Part shown: in pieces, positions 49,766-60,750 of the stretch
Layout: each line of letters opens with the position of its first letter
Numbering within the stretch: position 1 is the first letter of the stretch
Notes under the pieces: generated by a model
Databases searched by the model: none
What the model was told of the DNA's origin: nothing
The model's input: only the letters and a program-made list of their open reading frames with translations
NCBI GenBank assembly: GCA_026419775.2
Contig: JAOPGA020000323.1
Location: 1-64,000 of the forward strand
Direction: 5' to 3'
Length of the DNA stretch: 64,000 nucleotides
DNA from: Acrasis kona
Lineage: Eukaryota > Heterolobosea > Eutetramitea > Acrasida > Acrasidae
Position numbers and translations under genes: made by a program

Positions 49766-51638
49766 CTACCGGGCTTGGTCATCTGATAATATATAACTCT
49801 TAGGCAAGTTTAACCCTTTACATTGTATCCTTTCCTCAAAATTATACTCTTGTTTCGCCAATTTGTATGTTGATTCCGATACTTGTACCTTCATTGGATC
49901 ACAAGAAATACCCATAGCGGTGGCCACGCATACTGTATCACCATAAACCTCAAAACAAAACTTATTTAAACCCGTGACTCCAGCTACGACCCTACCAGAG
50001 TCTAATCCAACCTTCAACTGGAGCATATTTTTCGGTTCATAGCCAGCAGCTGAATAAGCGTCTTCACTTTGACGATTTAGAGACTTTGAGAAAAAACGAT
50101 TAAATTCATCAACTACAGATATGATGGCAATTGCAAATTGCACTGCCACTACCGCATGGTCCTCTCTTTGGGAAGGCATGCCAGAGACAGCTATGTACGA
50201 AGTTCCAATTGTTTTTATCTTCTCCAAACCTAGTTCCAACAACTCCTCATCAAACCTAGAGAATAAGCCATGTAAAAGAGTAACCACAACTATTGGTGAC
50301 TCATGCTCTGCTACATAGTTAAATTTTACAAGTTCTGCGAAAACTATAGTGGCTTGTTCATATTCTTCACAAATTTTCTCTGATGGTTGTAATTTCATTT
50401 TAAGAGCAAAGTCTTGTGGTAGAATGTTTAGTAGAAGATGCTCACTTTTTTCCTTCTCCACACTAACCGCATCATTTATGCTTTGCAATCGCAATCTCTC
50501 CTTAGATATACTAGACGATATGATGATAATAATCATAAAACTGAGTAGGCAAGTACACATGGTGACCACATAAATGAATTGCATATATCCTATACCATTT
50601 GCGTTGCTGCTGTATTCTGACATATTTATATAGTAGGTTGTCCCTCCTACTCCACTGTAGTGCAGACCGCATATGGCCAGTGTGAGATTAATAGCTGATA
50701 ATACTTGATGCCATTCCCTGTTCAAATTATAAAACAACCAAATAGATGGCACACAACCGATGTAAGCGAGAACTACAGATAAGAAAACCATTCCTGGATG
50801 GTGAATAATGATTATACCTGGCCTCTGCATAGCCGCCATACCAAGATAATGCATTGTACTGATTCCCCCAGCAATGAATACGCATGCTATCAAAAGTTGC
50901 AAAATGTGTGGACGATCCTCATCCCCCATGAGACTTTTTTTAAATTCAATCAAAATGTTTTTTTTTGATTTGAATTCCCTTTTATCTTGATGACCTTCCG
51001 ATTTACAACCTTCGCTCAATTCTTTCACATATAGAGCACACGCTTCCTCAGACTTTTCACACTCTGACATTTCTATGATGTTATGAAACAACTCAAGCTT
51101 GGTCTTTTGGTCGACGGTTGATAATGTATCGAATTGTTCGAGCTGACTTGATTCTTCGGTCTGCTTCTTTGATGAATGTTGGCGCTTTAAAAAATCTTTA
51201 TAAGGGCCGAAAAGCTTCTGAAAACCACTTGCAAATATTCCAAACATAACAAAAAAACTTGCCGCGACTGCGGACATCACTGTTAGAAATATGTCATACT
51301 GTATAACAATTTCAATCCCATCTATAGATAATCCTAATCCAAGCATACTCACTACAAATGTTAGCTTATAAAAGTACCATTCTGCATTTACCGAAATGAG
51401 TGGGCCACACAGCACAGCATGTAAGTGACAGAGATCCAATAAACAGCCAAAACACTTTAGCTATTTTCCGCTGACTGAAACGAAGTTGAAATAGCATTTG
51501 AAATGTAGTAAAGCTTCCGAAAAGACAGAACAAGAAGCTAAGCACAATAAACCCGGGATTCCAAGCTTGCCTAAGCACTTTTATATTGTCCAGGGTAGAG
51601 TTCATATCAACTGCACGGAGTTCAAAATGCCCCATCAT
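49766..51638 (-). CDS. MHYT-domain 7TM sensor fused to a degenerate class III cyclase domain
   Basis: 610 residues from exons 51638-51392 and 51351-49766 (40-bp intron restoring VWPTHFVSMLGLGL). The seven-helix MHYT module shows three motif copies: WPTHFV (about 80), STMHYLGM (about 250) and GLHYSG (about 320). A large cytosolic loop lies between copies 1 and 2. The C-terminal cyclase domain (about 385-600) starts LLLNILPQDFA. The metal Asp is Glu (IVFAELVKF), the second metal Asp is lost (TIGTSYIAVSG), and the VN..R element reads VCVATAM. MHYT proteins are thought to sense gases through bound metal. This domain is predicted inactive alone. Confidence 0.87.
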
Positions 51639-51881
51639 ATTCGTTACTTTTTAATATTGTAAACCCAATCCCGTCAATTAAGAGAAATTATACTAACATG
51701 GAGGACAGCTACTTTTGTAGAGAATTCACTTTTTGCGCAAATCAGATACCTACTGGATCCAGAATCTAATATGCTGATGTTCGAGGACCCATTTTTCCGA
51801 GCCCCTTTATACGTACTCATGTAAAAAATCTCAAGATTAGTAATTGCTGATTTGGTACAAAAGTGTAGCAATATTTTTATT

Positions 51882-52262
51882 TTACGTGTTATCAATTGGA
51901 GAATGAAGTCTTGGTATGTACATCATCTCTCTTTTGTTAACAGAAGGCTCTTCAGGTAGCAAATTAATGTTATAGTTGCGAACATCGAGTGGGCTGGTGG
52001 TTTTGAAGGCATTTAATTCATCCATTTGGTCAAGTTCTACTGTATCTTTGTCAATCGCTTCAACGAGATCGCATACCAATTCACACAATATATTCCTAAC
52101 AATGAGGAGGTTGTGAGAGTGGTTCATGAAGACTGCAACTGCATAATTTTCTGCGCATCCCTGATCATCGCTAGATAATTCATCTACGAACTTGATTATC
52201 CTTTCGATTGAATCTAATATAACCTTTAAAAGCGATAGCTTGATGCTTGAGTTGAACGTCAT
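51882..52262 (-). CDS. Hypothetical small helical protein (126 aa)
   Basis: Unrecognised 126-residue protein. The first 85 residues are amphipathic helix (SLLKVILDSIERIIKFVDEL, LLIVRNILCELVCDLVEAID), and the C-terminus is extended and polar. It is transcribed divergently from IMP4, with 72 bp between the starts. It could be a small scaffold subunit, but I have no specific match. Confidence 0.55.
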   Translation of the reverse strand: MTFNSSIKLSLLKVILDSIERIIKFVDELSSDDQGCAENYAVAVFMNHSHNLLIVRNILCELVCDLVEAIDKDTVELDQMDELNAFKTTSPLDVRNYNINLLPEEPSVNKREMMYIPRLHSPIDNT

Positions 52263-52334
52263 GATTTACTTAAATTCTTTAAAAATTGTAAAGCACGTTG
52301 ACTATTTGTGTGAAATATTAATTGAAGCAGGATT

Positions 52335-53342
52335 ATGGTAACTCTTTGAACATGTCCCAACACGACTCATCATTTTAGATTCGTAAAAATGCTAGATTGA
52401 GGAGGGAATATCTTTATAAAAGAAGTGTACAGCTTGAAGAACGCGAAAGACTCGACCGTAAGATTCGTGTGAGAGAAGCTCTCGAAAGTAAACATAACAC
52501 TCGACAATAACTCATGACCATTACTAGAGGGCTTGCCACTTTCAGATAAAGATTTAGAGAAGGAAGCGATGGAGAAGGAGTATGGGTTCGATCATTTATT
52601 CAATTTGAACGACAAACAGAAAAAAGAAATACAACTCGATAACGAATATGCAACCGCAGGTGCATCAGATCCAAAAATCCTGCTCACATCTGCACACGAC
52701 CCCTCAGACAGGATGAAGCGGTTCTTGAAAGAAGTCAAATACCTATTTCCAAATTGCCAACAAATGAACAGAGGTACACAACAAATCAAAGCTGTTGTGG
52801 AGGCAGCAGTTCAGAATGGGTTTACAGACCTCATCATGCTACATGAAAGTCGTGGTGATCCAGATACGCTAGTAGTTTGTCATTTACCATACGGCCCAAC
52901 AGCATATTTCACAATGTACAATACAGTAATGAGACATGAAGCCGTCAACATGAAGACCGAAAAGATGCCAACCATTTATCCACATTTAATCTTTCACAAC
53001 TTCAAAACAAAGTTAGGTGAGCGCGTGGCCACCATCCTCAAACATTTGTTCCCCATACCCAAAAAAGATTCTACGCGCGTCGTTACTTTTGCCAATGACA
53101 ATGATTTTATAAGTTTCAGGCATCATGTGTACAAACAAGAAGACAAGAAGGTTTTGCTAAAGGAGGTGGGACCTCGTTTCGAACTCAAGTTGTATCAAAT
53201 AAAGTTAGGAACCATAGACCAGAAGGATGCTGAACCTGAGTGGGTGTTGAGACCTTACATGAACTCACACAAGGCTGCGTTGGGAAAGAGCAAAGAAGAC
53301 TTGTTAGATGAGGAAAACGAAAAAAGACACGAAATTAAATAA
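52335..53342 (+). CDS. IMP4: U3 snoRNP protein IMP4
   Basis: 308-residue Brix-domain protein of the small-subunit processome, needed for 18S rRNA maturation. The coding part of exon 1 is only the ATG (52335-52337). A 41-bp intron follows (52338-52378), then exon 2 (52379-52487, IRKNARLRREYLYKR), a 40-bp intron and exon 3 (52528-53342). The Brix core is clear: KILLTSAHDPSDRMK, FPNCQQMNRG, YGPTAYFTMYN, TFANDNDFISFRHHVY and VGPRFELKLYQIKLGT. Its stop is 9 bp from the stop of the convergent transporter gene. Confidence 0.95.
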
Positions 53343-53351
53343 ATGTATTTT

Positions 53352-54864
53352 TTATTTGAATTGTGGTGTTCCTCTTGCAAAGATGGCATAAAAGACTGCA
53401 CCGAATAAATTAACTCCGATCATCACGTTGAAGATGTTATCCCATGGCGAGTGAGGTATGGTGGATTCGACTGTGGGTGCCACGTCCAACAACCAACCTG
53501 TGATCAAGTTGCCCACAATTCCTGGAATGGTCGCAAATGTATTTGTAATGGCGAACAAGATACCAGCATACTTTGGACTCAAGTCAATCATGTTGACATT
53601 GTGACCGCTGCGACAGAAGGAACTTCCACCAACAGCCACACAAATAATAACAGTGGAGAGGACCAAGTTATGCATTGTGAAGCGCAAAAAGAAGAATAAA
53701 ATGGACGGGAACACAAGTGCAGTACATTGCATAATCTTTCTTACGTTGGCAACGCTAATCTCCAACTTGTTAATTAACATGTCGCTGACAACGCCGCTAA
53801 CATTTGACATGACCGCAACTACAATGTAAGGAATCATGGTGAACAAACCAACTCGGTCGAAGCTGACACCAAGTGAAAGGAACAATTTTGGAAGATAGGA
53901 CAATAATACGTACCAACCATAATTATAACATGTGTGGGCTACAATCACTGCCCAAACACCAGGATTAGTGATAATTTGATAGAATAAAGAATGTGTTTTC
54001 GCATCCTTATCAACTGGTTTCTCATCAAGTATGCTTTCTTCATTCTTTATACTGGTCTCAATGTAATGTCTCTCATAAGCGGAAATAAATGTATTGTCTT
54101 GAGGAGTGTCGCTGGTGATAATCAAGTAAACAAATGACCATATGATGCCGAGTCCACCATAAATGTAGAAGGACCACTCCCAACCAATACTATTGGAGAT
54201 GACAGGACTAAGCAAAAGTGCAAGAAGAGTTCCGAGCTCAAGTCCAGTGGACGTGATTGTGCTCTGTCTAGTTCTTTCTGATTTTGGTATCCAGATTCCA
54301 GTCAAGTGGTTCACGGCGGGGAAATTAACGGCCTCTCCGAGACCTGCACGTTTGTTAAAACTAATTTTTTAATGCAAAATGTTACCTAATCCGATGCGTG
54401 CGATAATTATCCAACCAAACCAGTGTGTTGAGAGACTGGCAGCAATAGGAGTTATGAGGGTAAAGCAGCACCACACGCACACTTTTAATTATTATTTTAA
54501 AAGGTGCAACGAACTTACCGCCTGTGAATAGTACAACTTTTCCTCCTAATTTTTTTGAAACAATTGCACCAGGAACTTGAGTTACAAGGTATCCCCAAAA
54601 GAATGCACTTAAAATTTTCGCTTGAGTAAAATTATCCCAATGGAATTGCTCTGACATTGGTATGATCGCAACGCTAAGTAGAGCTCTATTCAGATAGCAA
54701 ATAAGATTCGAAAGCAAGATCATAAATGATAAAATGTATCTTTGTGGCACATAGAACCGTGGCTTATCTGGTGCATCTTCGTCTACGTCCAACAGTGGTG
54801 ACTTGTCAGATAATTGAGCGTGGGGTGGGACAATGTTAACATACTTCTGACCTCGTGGCTCCAT
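53352..54864 (-). CDS. SLC17-like major facilitator transporter
   Basis: 477 residues from exons 54864-54519, 54481-54386 and 54343-53352 (introns of 37 and 42 bp). It is a twelve-helix MFS protein of the anion:cation symporter group (phosphate, sialate, glutamate and related anions). Signatures are LLSNLICYLNRALLSVAIIP, FFWGYLVTQVPGAIVSKKLG, GLGLGEAVNFPAVNHL and IGWEWSFYIYGGLGIIW. The N-terminal cytosolic tail has KSPLLDVDEDAP, an acidic dileucine-like sorting signal often used for lysosomal or vesicular targeting. The transported anion cannot be read from sequence. Confidence 0.9.
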
Positions 54865-55076
54865 GTTGTGGTTGCCTACAATTTAATTTTTGAGTCCTTG
54901 AAAGCTCCGGTCACTAATGCGCAAATAGAGCACACAATCCAATAATATTCATAAATTATTTGTCGAGCCTACAATGTTATGAAACATCGTGTTACGTATA
55001 AAGTTTGAAAGCTTGAATAATGTCGACTTTGTGTCTATTAATAAATTAAGGACAACAAACAATTTATCCGAAAACA

Positions 55077-55678
55077 ATGACACAAAGGCAACAATCTATC
55101 GGTGAACAAGCGGAGGCTTTAGGAAATAAAGCAGCAGATACAATACTAGATTGGACAGACAAGATTGGTAGCTATTTAACTGGTGAGAGTAGTGATGGAA
55201 ACCAAGCCAATTTGAAGCTTGTAAAAGAATACATGACCATATCATACGACCCTGTTAAGGCTTCTGGAGAAAATGTTAAACACCTAGTAGCTCCCAATAG
55301 TCGAATGGTTGCACCAACAACGTTCCCAGATTCAAAAACTCTACTTGACTACGCTGACGATCATAAAAGTAAGAGAATACTACTAATATACTGACGATTT
55401 TAGAGGTCATGGTTTCTGTTAATGATTTAAAGATTGTGAAGTATGATGTGTTTTTCGCCAGCGGAGATAAGGTATGCTTAAGATACACTGCGGAAGGTTC
55501 GCATAATGGAGAACCTCATAATGGTATCCCAGCAACTGGAAAGAAGGCAACTTGGACGGCGTCCGCCATATTTGAAATTGAGAAGGGAAAACTAAAAACA
55601 TTTTACAAAGATTGGGATAAGTTGAACATGTGGACTCAATTAGGGTGGCCAATCGAAGAATGTATCGAGAAGCAATAA
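55077..55678 (+). CDS. SnoaL-like (NTF2-fold) protein
   Basis: 188 residues from exons 55077-55368 and 55404-55678, joined over a 35-bp intron to give DDHKKVMVSVNDLKIV. The fold is the SnoaL/NTF2 cone: LVKEYMTISYDP, KVCLRYTAEGSHNGE, GIPATGKKATWTASAIFEIE and KTFYKDWDKLNMWTQLG. Members include polyketide cyclases and ester hydrolases of small molecules, and many are uncharacterised. There is no signal peptide. Confidence 0.8.
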
Positions 55679-55750
55679 ACTACGATCATCAACACATAAA
55701 TTACATTTATAAATATATTACACGACTAAATGTACAACAGGAAAAGGTTT

Positions 55751-55951
55751 CTACTCCTCCATAAACAACTTCATGTATCTACTCATCTCTCCTTCAGGAA
55801 ACTTTTCAGCCTTTGGTCTTGAAGTCTTCTGGCGCCCAGCAATGCGACTTGTAGTGAGTGTATGGTTCTGAATGGCTGGGGATACAGAGGTTCCTCTTGC
55901 TATAGGCTTAGCTACTCTAAAAACTCTAGCAACGGTGGATGCACTAATCAT
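55751..55951 (-). CDS. Small mitochondrial-type protein (66 aa)
   Basis: Short protein with a strong presequence-like N-terminus (MISASTVARVFRVAKPIARG) and a charged C-terminus (GEMSRYMKLFMEE). The remaining 45 residues are too few to assign. It could be a small respiratory-complex or ribosomal subunit. It is divergent from the ALDH gene, 148 bp apart. Confidence 0.5.
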   Translation of the reverse strand: MISASTVARVFRVAKPIARGTSVSPAIQNHTLTTSRIAGRQKTSRPKAEKFPEGEMSRYMKLFMEE

Positions 55952-56099
55952 GTTGCCTTATTTTCGAATTTTCTACGTTTTTGACCAAATCAATTTAAAT
56001 ATCAAATTGATCAAAATGATTGTGCTCATTCTGTCGGTTGACTGATCATAAAGTGTTACAGAAAATCTCCAAAGTATCAACCAACAAAAATCAACCACC

Positions 56100-57581
56100 A
56101 TGTCCAGCCAAGTAGAAGTCAAATACACACAAATATTCATTGATGGAGAGTACGTCAACAGTGCCAGTGGTAAAACCTTTGAGACGAAGAACCCAGCAAC
56201 TGGAAAGGTGATCGCAAACATTCAAGAGGGTGACAAAGAGGATATTGATAGAGCAGTCAAATCAGCAAGAGCTGCATCTGATGGTTGGGCCAACACAGAC
56301 CCCAGTAAGAGAGCGGTTGTTATACAAAAGTTTGCCGATTTGATGGAAAAACACTTCGACCAGTTGGTAGCTCTTGAGAGTTTAGACAACGGCAAACCCG
56401 TTAGCTTGTCTAAGGGTGACATTACGTTGGCAATTAGTCACTTCCGTTACTACGCTGGTTGGTGTGACAAAGTCACCGGCAAGACTATGGCCTCAGAAGG
56501 TGATTTCTTCAACTACACAGCCATTGAGCCCGTTGGTGTCGTTGGAGCAATCATCCCCTGGAATTTCCCCATTTTGATGTTCACATGGAAGGTCGCACCT
56601 GCACTTGCCACCGGTAACGCCATCGTTGTAAAGCCAGCAGAGACCACACCACTAACCGCCCTATACCTTGCCCGATTATTGGTTGAAGCAGGCCTACCAA
56701 AGGGCGTTTGCAATGTTGTTCCAGGTTACGGTCACACCGCAGGAAATGCACTATCAAGACACATGGACGTTGACAAGATTGCATTCACTGGTTCCACCAG
56801 AGTCGGTAAGCTAGTCCAGATCGCATCCGGAGAGAGCAACTTGAAGGCCGTCACCCTAGAGTTGGGAGGAAAGAGTCCATTGATCATCATGGATGACGCC
56901 GCTGAGACTGACGAAGAACTGGAACAAGTCGTCACAACCGCCATCAAGGTCGGAATCTTTTACAATCAAGGACAAGTATGCTGCGCATCAAGCAGAGTAT
57001 TTGTTCACGAAAAGATTCACGATAGATTTGTAGAGAAGGCCGTCGAAGTTGCCAAGAAGAGAAACGTTGGAAATCCATTCGACGACGCGACCGAACAAGG
57101 TCCTCAACAAAACGAAGTGCAATTTAACACCGTCCTAAAATACATCAAGATTGGTCAAGAAGAAGACAAGGCCACGTTGAGCGTAGGTGGACAAAGGGTT
57201 GGATCAGAGGGATACTTTGTTCAACCAACAATCTTCACCAACGTCACCGATAACATGACCATTGCCAAGGAGGAAATCTTTGGACCCGTGGTTGCCGTGT
57301 TGAAGTTTGGATCGTTGGAGGAGGTCATCAAGAGAGCCAACGACACAAGTTATGGTTTGGCTGCTGGTATCATGACGAAGAGCTTGAAGCACGCCTTGAA
57401 ATTCTCGAAGGAGGCCAAAGCAGGAACTGTTTGGGTGAACTGCTGGAACTCATTCCAAAGCAACATGCCATTCGGAGGTTACAAGATGAGTGGTTTCGGT
57501 AGAGACTTGGGAGAGTATGCACTAAATAATTATACAAAGGTTAAGGCTGTTCACATTCACATCCCTGGCTACAAGAATTAA
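56100..57581 (+). CDS. Aldehyde dehydrogenase (ALDH1/2 type)
   Basis: 493-residue NAD(P)-dependent aldehyde dehydrogenase, intronless. Catalytic Glu in VTLELGGKSP and Cys in GQVCCASSRVF, with cofactor motifs PWNFPILMFTWK, FTGSTRVGK and EIFGPVVAV, are all intact. Length matches cytosolic tetramers. There is no mitochondrial presequence. The coding sequence is relatively GC-rich, suggesting high expression. Confidence 0.96.
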   Translation: MSSQVEVKYTQIFIDGEYVNSASGKTFETKNPATGKVIANIQEGDKEDIDRAVKSARAASDGWANTDPSKRAVVIQKFADLMEKHFDQLVALESLDNGKPVSLSKGDITLAISHFRYYAGWCDKVTGKTMASEGDFFNYTAIEPVGVVGAIIPWNFPILMFTWKVAPALATGNAIVVKPAETTPLTALYLARLLVEAGLPKGVCNVVPGYGHTAGNALSRHMDVDKIAFTGSTRVGKLVQIASGESNLKAVTLELGGKSPLIIMDDAAETDEELEQVVTTAIKVGIFYNQGQVCCASSRVFVHEKIHDRFVEKAVEVAKKRNVGNPFDDATEQGPQQNEVQFNTVLKYIKIGQEEDKATLSVGGQRVGSEGYFVQPTIFTNVTDNMTIAKEEIFGPVVAVLKFGSLEEVIKRANDTSYGLAAGIMTKSLKHALKFSKEAKAGTVWVNCWNSFQSNMPFGGYKMSGFGRDLGEYALNNYTKVKAVHIHIPGYKN

Positions 57582-57681
57582 ATTTTTTATGTTTTTATTT
57601 TTTTTGTAAATGACGATGTCCTTGAGCTCAACTCACCATGATATCCTAGAATTGAATGATGGTGTTGTGAAAAAATAAACA

Positions 57682-59010
57682 ATGACGGAGCATCACCTCC
57701 ATAACAAATCAACAGTAGTAGCAAAACCCATTACACCATCAAAGCATGAGACGATTTGCATGAACCCATTTGATAATCTTGCACCTGCAACCTCATTCCA
57801 TTTCCAATTTGTTTATGAAAATAGTGGAGCGAATCAGAACTTTATGGAACCACACAAATTACTTTCATCCTTGTCATCTCTTTTAGTAGAGTTTCCAATC
57901 CTAGCCGGGACTGCTCATGTTGATGACGGAAGATGGTCAGTTGAGTGCAACGATGCAGGGGTACCTGTAACCATTGCTCACTCCAAGTTAGAATTGAGTG
58001 ATTTCTCTTTTGGTGATTATGATCAGCAACCCAGAGATATTCATACGCAGTGGATGTCACCAACAGATCCAGTTTGGCAAGTGCAAATCACATACTTTAG
58101 GTGTGGGGGAGTCATTCTCATCTCGGAGCTGTTTCATATGTTGGGAGATGGAGAAACTCACTCTAATTTGATGAAGAAGTGGTCTAATATCTATAACAGC
58201 AAAAGTATAGTTAGACCTGTCTTGGACCGCACAATGGTCCGTTCCTCTGGTGGGTTGCCACCTAGCGAATTTCCTCAGTGGCATCAAAGCCAAGAGGTGA
58301 TAGCCAACTATGAACACATCTTCTCAAAACTTCCTCTTTGCACTTCCAAACTTATTGTCTTTACAAAAGATGAACTAATTACAATGAAGGCGAGATGTAC
58401 AAAAACAAACTCATGGGTAAGCACTAACGACGCACTTTGTTCGCACATGTGGAGACTTATTGTAAGAGCCCGAAATACTCCACAAGACCATTTTACAAGC
58501 TTGTTACATTCTTATAATATTAGAAAAAGAGTACAACCTGCTATATGTTCCGGTATGTTATTTATGTTTCTAAAATTTACTAATTCTTGAAGACTACGTT
58601 GGTTATTTAGTTTATAGTGCCCAAAGCGAACATGTTCTTGTTCGCAATCTTCTAGATAACGATTTGTCTCATTGTGCATCTATATCTCGCAAGACTGTTG
58701 ATGACATCACACCCGATAAGGTGCAGCGCTTCATAGACTGGATACATGTAACTTCCAAAAGTGAAGTTGAGTAGTATGGATGTGGTTTTTGGTAATGATG
58801 TATTTGCCACTTCATGGGGTTTCGTTTGGTCTGAATACTATAGCTTTTGACGAGGAGCCTATATTTGCTGGTGATATACCAACAATATTGGATGGAGTTT
58901 TTAAAATTATAGATAATCGAGACGGAGGTTTAAATGTTCAGATTAGTTTATTGAGAGAACACATGGACAGGTTGTTGAGTGATAGTGAGTTGCATATGTA
59001 CAAGAAATAA
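57682..59010 (+). pseudogene. BAHD-type acyltransferase, frame-disrupted
   Basis: BAHD-like acyl-CoA-dependent acyltransferase. The first exon (to about 58553) is intact, with the catalytic HxxxD as HMLGD and TNSWVSTNDALCSHMWRLIV. A 38-bp intron restores CSDYVGYLVYSA. The frame then ends at TAG 58771 (SKSEVE). Homologous sequence continues in a second frame (VFGNDVFATSWGFV) and a third (FDEEPIFAGDIPTILDGVFK), so at least two frameshifts are needed. The DFGWG motif is degenerate as well. Either a recent pseudogene or a gene with sequencing errors; I could not resolve it by splicing. Confidence 0.65.
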
Positions 59011-59538
59011 AAATTATGAATGTTCAACGTTGAACAAGGTAATATTATCCATCCTTCATCGCTTTCGTCCTCTTATCTTTAAACTATCAACGAATGTGTA
59101 TCATTAATCTTCCCTCTATCAAACAGACAACGGTTAAATGCTGTTGCTATCAACTACGGAGGGACCAGCAAACACATCGATGAAAATGACCCTTAGTTCG
59201 ACTGTCTTCTGATTGGTTAGTTTCAGCAAAGCGTTATAAGGGCCATCCTCATGGTGTTATAATGTGCTCTAGAGTACTCGATCAGGTAGGAAAATGCTGT
59301 CAAAATCGTGTTTGAATTATTAATAAATGGTCGAAAAGTCAACTATCGATACACGAGTTCAATACAAAGGCGCAGGATTTGATATTGAGCACGAAGTCAT
59401 TTACATTATAAGCTTGTTGAGATTGTTTCTAATTAATATTACACTCTGAAACCAAGAAACATCTGAGCGAAGTATCATGACTCATTGGTCTTTGAACAAT
59501 AATAAAAAGGTTTGCTGTTCAAATCTTATAAACTTTTA
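59011..59538. other. Intergenic stretch with coding-like relics
   Basis: 528 bp without an intact gene. Around 59130-59290 the plus strand reads as coding-like sequence (RLNAVAINYGGTSKHIDEND) broken by in-frame stops. A 16-bp perfect palindrome, TGTTCAACGTTGAACA, lies at 59021-59036 immediately after the acyltransferase relic. Confidence 0.4.
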
Positions 59539-60739
59539 TTATCTTACATAAATTACAGTGCTTCCAGGCTTGAGGCATCTGAGTGACTGATCATACTTTA
59601 GCTCCATCTCCATCTTCTGATGCATGATGTAAATTTTATTGATTGGCTTCGTAGTTGGGTCGTGTCCCTCCATTTTGAACGCTTTGTACAAAGACCTCTT
59701 GAAACCTTCAAAGTGGATCGTCCTCAATCTAACTGGCATTCTGACACCATCCCAATCAACAAAGTAGTTTTGTTCTAAATGTTAAAAATATATGAATAAA
59801 ATGCACTTACTTGGAAAAGCTTTCTCAACTTGAAGTTCGTAGTATTTCTCGTCATACTTTGCGTTGGCTAATGTCTCTGCAGACCTCTTGACGACGAACT
59901 TTAACACAGAGATGATTTCTTTTGCGTCAGTCTTTCCCAGGTATTCTAATGACATTGGTTCCCCTCTAGGGTCTTGGGCGAATGTTAATGGGGAATCTTT
60001 GTAGTACTGAATTGTTTTATCTTCTGGAATGAATCTCAAGAATGAGAATGAGAAAAAGTTGCTTGCAACACCCCAAATCTCAGGAATCTTGACCCCATTG
60101 TGATTGTTTCTTTCGTATGCTGCCACCATTTCTGCCACTACTTGCGTTGTACCTTGTCTGACAGTTTGTTGATTCTTAAGCTCTGTGCACGTACAGATAA
60201 GCTCTATTCTCTCCTTTGTTCCAGTAACGGCTCCATCTGCAACTCCGTGGCTTGATGTTCCTTGAATTTTGTGCTGAAGTAAAAGCCTCAACGTTTGAAA
60301 GTGGCCCTTTAAAGCTGGATAGAACACTTCATGAACGTACGTAGTGACTATGGCCTTGTTGGAACCGCTTACAGGACCAAACATGTTCTCTACTTTTATA
60401 AGTCCGTTGGCTACCTCTCTCAATTCTTCTATTGACGTGTCCTCACGCCCGTCAATGTCCTTCATAGTTGTTAAGGATAATCCAAATTCGGCGCAGTACT
60501 CCTTTAAAGACCATGATTCATTATCTCCAAACTTCTTTGCTATACAACAAGTTAAGAACGTGTTTCAGTAACTTACATGTGACATCTTCGCGATCAGGTG
60601 CTATATATGCAGACACTTCGCTAATGCCGCTGGTGTTAAGGTTGTTTCTGATGCGCGACATCATTATTTTTGATCTCTTCAAGTTCTTCTCTCCAATCCT
60701 CTTCATTTGATTTGATGCTTTCGTTCCTGGTGCGAACAT
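59539..60739 (-). CDS. Uncharacterised protein, possibly PD-(D/E)XK-like as in Crinkler proteins
   Basis: 375 residues from exons 60739-60577, 60539-59811 and 59774-59539 (introns 37 and 36 bp). Residues 125-235 have the spacing of restriction-endonuclease-like domains seen in Crinkler-type proteins: GVADGAVTG, IELICTCTELKN, GTTQVVAEMVAAYE, then IWGVASNFFSFSFLRF. The usual E-x-K of the active site is not apparent, so it may be inactive. The assignment is tentative. It lies head-to-tail with the broken PIF1 gene, 11 bp upstream. Confidence 0.5.
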
Positions 60740-60750
60740 TGTGTGTTAAG

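Noticed and set aside
51674-51895. Minus-strand 73-codon ORF after the 126-aa gene
   Set aside because: It overlaps the end of a better ORF by a few bases, shows no features, and probably lies in a transcript leader or trailer.
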